From: Pseudanabaena sp. CAN_BIN31
Lineage (GTDB): Bacteria > Cyanobacteriota > Cyanobacteriia > Pseudanabaenales > Pseudanabaenaceae
Length of the DNA: 9,666 nucleotides
Reading direction: 5' to 3'
Assembly (NCBI GenBank): GCA_026785865.1
Contig: JAJAZG010000351.1
Location: 1 to 9,666, forward strand
The notes under the pieces are model-generated. The model did no database searches. It worked only from the letters and a program-made list of their open reading frames with translations, and was not told the DNA's origin. This document shows positions 7,109-9,666 of the stretch, piece after piece. Position 1 is the stretch's first letter. Every line of letters begins with the position of its first letter. A program made the translations under genes and the position numbers.

Positions 7109-7143
7109 AAGAAAGAAGGGGTGCTTAGCATCCCTTCTTTTTT
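7109..7143. terminator. Two-way terminator shared by the RRM gene and the ferredoxin gene
   Basis: A stem of about 16 bp (7109-7124 with 7128-7143, including two G-T pairs) with a TTA loop. The plus strand reads a GC-containing stem followed by TTCTTTTTT, a good terminator for the RRM gene. The left arm of the hairpin is A-rich, so the minus strand gives the same form. Its last base overlaps the ferredoxin stop codon at 7145-7143, so the two converging genes end within one hairpin. Confidence 0.85.
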
Positions 7144-7526
7144 CATGTTTTGATGCTACGCATTAGGATTGCCCGATCGCCGACAATTCCTAAGTTTTGA
7201 ATAATTTGATGTTTTCTAACTTCTTCGAGCTTATTCAGGTCGTTGTAATTTACCCAAGCGATGCAATCGACAGGGCAGGTATCGATCGCCTCTTGTACTA
7301 AGTCTTCTTCATCACCGTCTTGGGCGATGACCCTAGCGCGTCCATAGTCCTCTTCTAAAAAGAAGGTGCTACGCGCAGTATAGGCGCAATGTCCACAACC
7401 AATACATATTGTCTCGTCAACAAACACTGCATTTTGCCGCAATTCGCCGCCAAGTTCGGGTTCAAAGCCAGAGCGATCGCCTATCTCTGAACCTATAGTG
7501 TCTGGATCCACAAACGAATTATCCAT
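7143..7526 (-). CDS. Single-cluster 4Fe-4S ferredoxin of the Ycf35 operon
   Basis: A 127-aa protein with the single-cluster ferredoxin pattern: C41, C44 and C47 in ICIGCGHCAYTA, and C84 in DTCPVDCIAWV. A fifth cysteine, C88, follows the last ligand. This fits one [4Fe-4S] cluster, so a one-electron carrier. The acidic stretch between (EEDYGRARVIAQDGDEED) is typical of bacterial-type ferredoxins. About 35 residues precede and about 35 follow the domain, longer than a minimal ferredoxin. The gene overlaps the upstream ycf35 stop by 8 bases, so translation is probably coupled. It is not the 2Fe-2S photosynthetic ferredoxin PetF. Its partner is unknown; the conserved neighbourhood with DUF1257 and DUF2997 implies it works with them. 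Confidence 0.92.
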   Translation of the reverse strand: MDNSFVDPDTIGSEIGDRSGFEPELGGELRQNAVFVDETICIGCGHCAYTARSTFFLEEDYGRARVIAQDGDEEDLVQEAIDTCPVDCIAWVNYNDLNKLEEVRKHQIIQNLGIVGDRAILMRSIKT

Positions 7527-7905
7527 TCCAGCGCTGAAGAACTAAGCGTACCGAGCCATCTTCACGCACTTGTTGCTCAGATAGGGCAAAGCCTTGATCG
7601 CCTGATTCACCCATTACTGTGGCGATCGCATAGCCTTGAGTCACCTTTCGCAAGAAACTCTCCACAGTCCAAGGCTGCTGCCAAAACTGCATATCGGCGA
7701 CTAGGGCATACTCAGAGCCATTCCACTGAAAGCCCACATCATAACCATTGTCTTGCTCAATTACCACTTCAGCCGATGTTGTCTTGCCTTCATAGCCGCG
7801 CATGGGTGCAGCGCCAGACTTCCAGTTAACTCCTAAGTCGGTCAGCGCTTTTTGCAAAGGCTCTAAACTACGGATTTGAGTTTTTACTTGGCTGAAATGT
7901 GACAT
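7519..7905 (-). CDS. ycf35: Ycf35 / DUF1257 protein
   Basis: A 128-aa protein beginning MSHFSQVKTQIRSLEPLQKA, the opening of the Ycf35/DUF1257 family, which is encoded in cyanobacteria and in red-algal plastid genomes. Other family traits are the ALTDLGVNW stretch, the VGFQWNGSEYALVADMQFW segment and a C-terminal VRLVLQRW. No cysteine is present, so it does not itself hold the iron-sulfur cluster. Function is unknown. It sits between the DUF2997 gene (82 bases upstream) and the ferredoxin gene (8-base overlap downstream), a clustering seen in other cyanobacteria as I recall it. A GGA motif lies about 10 bases before the ATG. On the minus strand of the 82-base gap a TTGAAA and a TTATAA lie 18 bases apart, so a separate promoter is possible. 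Confidence 0.9.
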   Translation of the reverse strand: MSHFSQVKTQIRSLEPLQKALTDLGVNWKSGAAPMRGYEGKTTSAEVVIEQDNGYDVGFQWNGSEYALVADMQFWQQPWTVESFLRKVTQGYAIATVMGESGDQGFALSEQQVREDGSVRLVLQRWNG

Positions 7906-7987
7906 AAGGTTTATTCCGATTATGTTTTATAAGTGCTAGTATACAAAATTTTTCAATCTGGTGAAAATTTGAAATTTCTGTAAGCTC

Positions 7988-8215
7988 TTACCACTGGCTG
8001 AAATTTGAGTTGTCTGATACGCGATCGCATTGTGTAGCCGATTGAGATGTTAATTGCTGCTGAGTAAAATTTTCTGATGTTAACTCTCGATAAGCGACTA
8101 CACCTAATTTTGCCTCGATTGCGGCTGTCACCTCAGCACAGCTAGAACCGACGATGCCTGTCACGCGCTCTTCGACTCGACCATCTGGGTAAATAATGAA
8201 TTCCAGAGTTTCCAT
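7988..8215 (-). CDS. DUF2997 protein
   Basis: A 75-aa protein that matches DUF2997 in its first 50 residues: METLEFIIYPDGRVEERVTG, a G-x-x-C segment with C26, and an amphipathic helix TAAIEAKLG. The core looks like a beta hairpin plus a helix. The last 25 residues are Gln/Ser/Asn-rich, end in FSQW and partly translate a HIP1 octamer (8021-8028), giving ATQCDRVSD with a second cysteine, so this tail is probably less constrained. The family is unknown in function and is typically found next to DUF1257 genes, as here. No clear ribosome site is seen. It would be the first gene of the three-gene minus-strand unit. Confidence 0.85.
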   Translation of the reverse strand: METLEFIIYPDGRVEERVTGIVGSSCAEVTAAIEAKLGVVAYRELTSENFTQQQLTSQSATQCDRVSDNSNFSQW

Positions 8216-8377
8216 AATGGTTGCAGCTATTAAATTAATAGACAGTTTGACGCAAAGTTCCTATAAACGTCAAGAATTTAACATCACAAAATGAAAATGT
8301 TTTTTATAGAGCGATCGCAATGACTGGCAAAAGTTTCAGTTTTTTATTGCTTTTCTGAAGGAATACTCCATTCTTAC
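8216..8377. other. Intergenic region upstream of the DUF2997 gene
   Basis: AT-rich spacer with one HIP1 octamer (8311-8318). It should contain the promoter for the DUF2997-ycf35-ferredoxin unit; AT-rich hexamers are abundant and none stands out. No ORF of note. Confidence 0.35.
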
Positions 8378-8424
8378 TCAAGAATTAGCATCGCGGCGCG
8401 AAGCGCCGCAACGCTAATTCTTGG
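8378..8424 (-). repeat. Two-part palindrome downstream of the second DUF29 gene (terminator or REP-like element)
   Basis: An outer 11-bp stem (CAAGAATTAGC at 8379-8389 with 8413-8423) and an inner 7-bp stem (GCGGCGC at 8393-8399 with 8403-8409) closed by a GAA loop are separated by a symmetric 3-base internal loop. It starts 17 bases past the DUF29 stop. No T run follows on the minus strand, so although it could stop or protect the transcript 3' end, its form, with a GC-rich core in an AT-rich spacer, is closer to the REP-like palindromes dispersed in cyanobacterial genomes. Confidence 0.6.
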
Positions 8425-8440
8425 GTGGGAAGGGGGTAGC

Positions 8441-8917
8441 TTACTCAAAAGGAAATTTTAGATCGAGGAGTTGTGCGATCGCATAGGGACATTCCGAAGG
8501 CAGATCATCAACATCTAAGGGCGTTTCTCTGAGAACTAAATTAATTCCTTGCCGAAAGCCTTTTTGGATCGCTTCATCAAAGTAAGGCTTTAAACTGGGG
8601 TTTTCTTTTAAGATATCCAAGATTTCATCTCGTTGTTCGCGAATAGTCGCTTTCCAGCTTTTGCTACGCAATTTTGGTTGATAATCCCACTTCAGCAAAT
8701 GCCCGATTAAAACTCCAAGACGATTGCGTAATTCCTGTTTTTGCTGCTTGCCCAACGATAAAATTTCCTCTACCAAGTTTTCAATATCTAGTGCTTGCCA
8801 TTTCCCCAAACTCAATAATTCTGATTGCTCTTGTGTCCATGCATAAAAATCTAGCTCATATTGATTGACTGGTGTATTAATTGGCAAGTTTTGCTTTGGT
8901 TCCGCTTTCAACATCAC
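8441..8917 (-). CDS. DUF29 family protein (second copy)
   Basis: A 158-aa helical protein with the DUF29 signature: YELDFYAWTQEQ, then ALDIENLVEEILSLGKQQKQ with RNRLGVLIGHLLKWDYQP, and SWKATIREQRDEILDILKEN followed by PSLK. It matches the first DUF29 protein (1148-1618) in layout and motif residues but differs at most other positions, so the two are old paralogues and not a recent duplication. The frame opens with GTG at 8917 followed directly by ATG at 8914; the ATG, preceded by a purine-rich GAGTGAAG, is the likelier start. A HIP1 octamer lies inside the gene (8475-8482). Function is unknown. It is flanked by the palindrome downstream and the ssrA terminator upstream, so it is probably transcribed alone. 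Confidence 0.85.
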   Translation of the reverse strand: MMLKAEPKQNLPINTPVNQYELDFYAWTQEQSELLSLGKWQALDIENLVEEILSLGKQQKQELRNRLGVLIGHLLKWDYQPKLRSKSWKATIREQRDEILDILKENPSLKPYFDEAIQKGFRQGINLVLRETPLDVDDLPSECPYAIAQLLDLKFPFE

Positions 8918-8952
8918 TTCACTCTAATCAGCGACTTCTTTACAATATATCG

Positions 8953-8999
8953 CTAACAACAAAAAAGCACTTGCTTAGCAAGTGCTTTTTTGTTGTTAG
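8953..8999 (-). terminator. Rho-independent terminator of ssrA
   Basis: A perfect 22-bp stem (8953-8974 with 8978-8999) with a TTA loop, 6 bases past the tmRNA 3' end. The core GCAAGTGC/GCACTTGC is followed by TTTTTTGTTGTTAG on the minus strand. The reverse strand has the same form, so it also insulates the DUF29 gene. Confidence 0.92.
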
Positions 9000-9004
9000 G
9001 TTTA

Positions 9005-9391
9005 TGGAATCGGGCAGAGTCGAACTGCCGTCCGCACTAGCGCCTAACTTCCCAGTCATTCACAGGTTTATCCGATTTGATCCTCACGGAGGGAACTGCT
9101 ATTTATCTCTAGCAATGAAAGATGCACCAATCTAATCTTGAGCGAGTAGCCGACAGGAGGAAACTATACGCAGCATCCGTTGGGGGTTGGAGTGACATAT
9201 TTAACGGAGTCATACATCACACCTCGAAATCAGAAACTGATTCTTAGGCAGCTACAGGAGCGGCTTTACGAGAAAAAGATACAATGTTGTTCGCATGTAC
9301 TTGTTTGAACCATTGATTTACGAGAGATAGTCCGCTCTCGACCTGCATCAAGGGATAGTTTCTACTAACACGTCGAAACCCTTACGATCCC
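9005..9391 (-). ncRNA. ssrA: tmRNA (transfer-messenger RNA), one-piece form
   Basis: The 387-nt gene folds into the tRNA-like ends of tmRNA. The 5' strand GGGATCG (9391-9385) pairs over 7 bp with CGATTCC (9012-9006), with a G-U at the third pair, the alanine identity element read by AlaRS; the discriminator base is A (9005). Next to these are the conserved GGGTTTCGACG near the 5' end and the T arm GGCAG-TTCGACT-CTGCC near the 3' end. The terminal CCA is not fully encoded, since only the discriminator A is followed by TAA. Unlike the two-piece tmRNAs of marine Synechococcus and Prochlorococcus, both halves here are in normal order. tmRNA with SmpB frees stalled ribosomes and tags the nascent peptide for degradation. 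Confidence 0.97.
9244..9294 (-). other. tmRNA tag-peptide reading frame (ANNIVSFSRKAAPVAA)
   Basis: Within ssrA the resume codon GCG (9294-9292) starts a 16-residue frame, ANNIVSFSRKAAPVAA, ending in TAA at 9246-9244. It matches the cyanobacterial tag consensus ANNIVxFxRKxAPVAA; the final VAA is the signal recognised by Clp proteases. Serines at positions 6 and 8 replace the more usual Pro and Ala. Confidence 0.95.
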
Positions 9392-9400
9392 AATTGTTTC

Positions 9401-9410
9401 GATTATAGCA
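9401..9410 (-). promoter_or_regulatory. ssrA promoter, extended -10 box
   Basis: On the minus strand TGCTATAAT (9410-9402) is a perfect TATAAT hexamer with the TGn extension. It ends 10 bases before the mature 5' end at 9391, which fits a short leader removed by RNase P. The -35 position falls inside the neighbouring palindrome and has no good match to TTGACA, so the extended -10 probably carries the promoter. Confidence 0.75.
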
Positions 9411-9480
9411 TTAAGTAGGTAGGCATAATAAAACCCAAAACCTAAAAAAGCTGTGGTTTTTATTGTGCCTACCTACTTAA
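9411..9480. mobile_element. 70-bp TTAA-bounded palindrome, MITE-like
   Basis: The arms 9411-9433 and 9458-9480 pair over 23 bp with a single T/G exception; after one unpaired T two further C-G pairs extend it to 9435/9455. Both ends are TTAA, followed inwards by GTAGGTAGGCA in each arm. The 19-base centre has no obvious coding sense. Long near-perfect terminal inverted repeats with a short centre and a palindromic TTAA edge suggest a miniature inverted-repeat transposable element with a TTAA target duplication. A hairpin terminator for a gene to the right is the alternative. It touches the ssrA extended -10 box at 9410. Confidence 0.6.
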
Positions 9481-9666
9481 AAATCAAAGTAGATAAATGG
9501 GAGCTTCTTGTCTGGGCTGAAAAGACTACCCCTGTTAAGGTGCAAAAATAACCAACGTAGATCGGTTGTTTCAGCCTTCAAAAAGCTATTTCCTTGAACT
9601 TTTGATATGAAATTTAAAGGAGACATATCCGTAGGATCGCACAAGCTCGTCGGTCACCTTAACAGG
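9481..9666. other. Unassigned right-edge region with interlocked inverted repeats and short ORFs
   Basis: No gene can be assigned with confidence. A 12-bp perfect inverted repeat joins 9531-9542 (CCTGTTAAGGTG) to 9655-9666, the last base of the window. An 8-bp one joins 9515-9522 (GGCTGAAA) to 9569-9576; the two interlock in A-B-A'-B' order. Short frames occur on both strands: a minus-strand 49-aa frame at 9626-9477 (opens MSPLNFISKVQGNSFLKAE, ends KKLPFIYFDF) whose stop lies in the palindrome edge, a minus frame from the edge reading PVKVTDELVRSYGYVSFKF, and a plus frame at 9453-9551 ending TTPVKVQK. None has a good ribosome site, and at most one can be real where they overlap. Confidence 0.4.

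Larger units (their letters stand above)
150..8482. repeat. Dispersed HIP1 octamers (GCGATCGC), at least 15 exact copies
   Basis: Exact copies begin at 150, 236, 317, 1037, 1632, 1914, 2104, 3524, 5171, 5719, 7473, 7622, 8021, 8311 and 8475. They occur both inside genes and between them, about one per 640 bases, against roughly 0.1 expected by chance. This palindrome is the hallmark of many cyanobacterial chromosomes. None is seen from about 5730 to 7470, which includes the DoxX and RRM genes, nor in ssrA. Confidence 0.95.

Noticed and set aside
8674..8868. Plus-strand 64-codon ORF
   Set aside because: Antisense shadow of the second DUF29 gene.
8881..9135. Plus-strand 84-codon ORF with MESGRVELPSALAPN
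   Set aside because: It is the antisense of the tmRNA 3' half and its terminator; this peptide is a classic false gene opposite tRNA or tmRNA.
9531..9666. 6S RNA (ssrS) as an explanation for the closing 12-bp stem
   Set aside because: I could not identify a convincing 6S-like central bubble, and the interlocking 8-bp repeat does not fit that fold.
1..9666. CRISPR array
   Set aside because: No regularly spaced direct repeats with spacers are present; the only close direct repeat is the pair around the toxin-antitoxin cassette.

Overview
The window is chromosomal DNA from a cyanobacterium, probably a filamentous or Pseudanabaena-like lineage; the genus is a guess. Four things point this way. 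At least 15 exact copies of the HIP1 octamer GCGATCGC occur, against well under one expected at this base composition. The tmRNA encodes a cyanobacterial-type tag (ANNIVSFSRKAAPVAA). There is a Ycf35/DUF1257-DUF2997-ferredoxin cluster, and a single-RRM, glycine-rich RNA-binding protein of the cyanobacterial Rbp type.

Layout. Positions 1-70 hold the N-terminus of a coiled-coil small protein leaving the left edge. Positions 327-952 hold a VapBC-like toxin-antitoxin pair bounded by two copies of a 43-bp direct repeat (282-324 and 1002-1044). Positions 1148-2617 hold a minus-strand run: a 55-aa unknown protein, a J-domain protein with a TPR-like C-terminus, and a DUF29 protein. Positions 2732-4525 encode the translational GTPase TypA/BipA and 4653-5741 the intramembrane protease RseP, each followed by a strong hairpin terminator. 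Two plus-strand genes follow: a DoxX-family membrane protein (6017-6541) and the RRM protein (6756-7103). The RRM gene converges on the minus-strand cluster DUF2997 > Ycf35 > 4Fe-4S ferredoxin (8215-7143) and shares a two-way terminator with it. A second DUF29 gene (8441-8917) is followed by a complex palindrome. The one-piece tmRNA gene ssrA (9391-9005, minus) has its own extended -10 promoter and a 22-bp-stem terminator. Beyond it lie a 70-bp TTAA-bounded palindrome of MITE type and an unassigned tail with interlocked inverted repeats that reach the right edge.

Functional reading. Most of the window is housekeeping: ribosome-associated GTPase, ribosome rescue by tmRNA, membrane proteolysis, RNA binding. 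Accessory pieces (TA cassette, two DUF29 paralogues, palindromic elements) are scattered between these genes. The least understood conserved unit is the Ycf35-DUF2997-ferredoxin cluster, which looks like a small redox module of unknown function. The least explained DNA is the right end (9411-9666).
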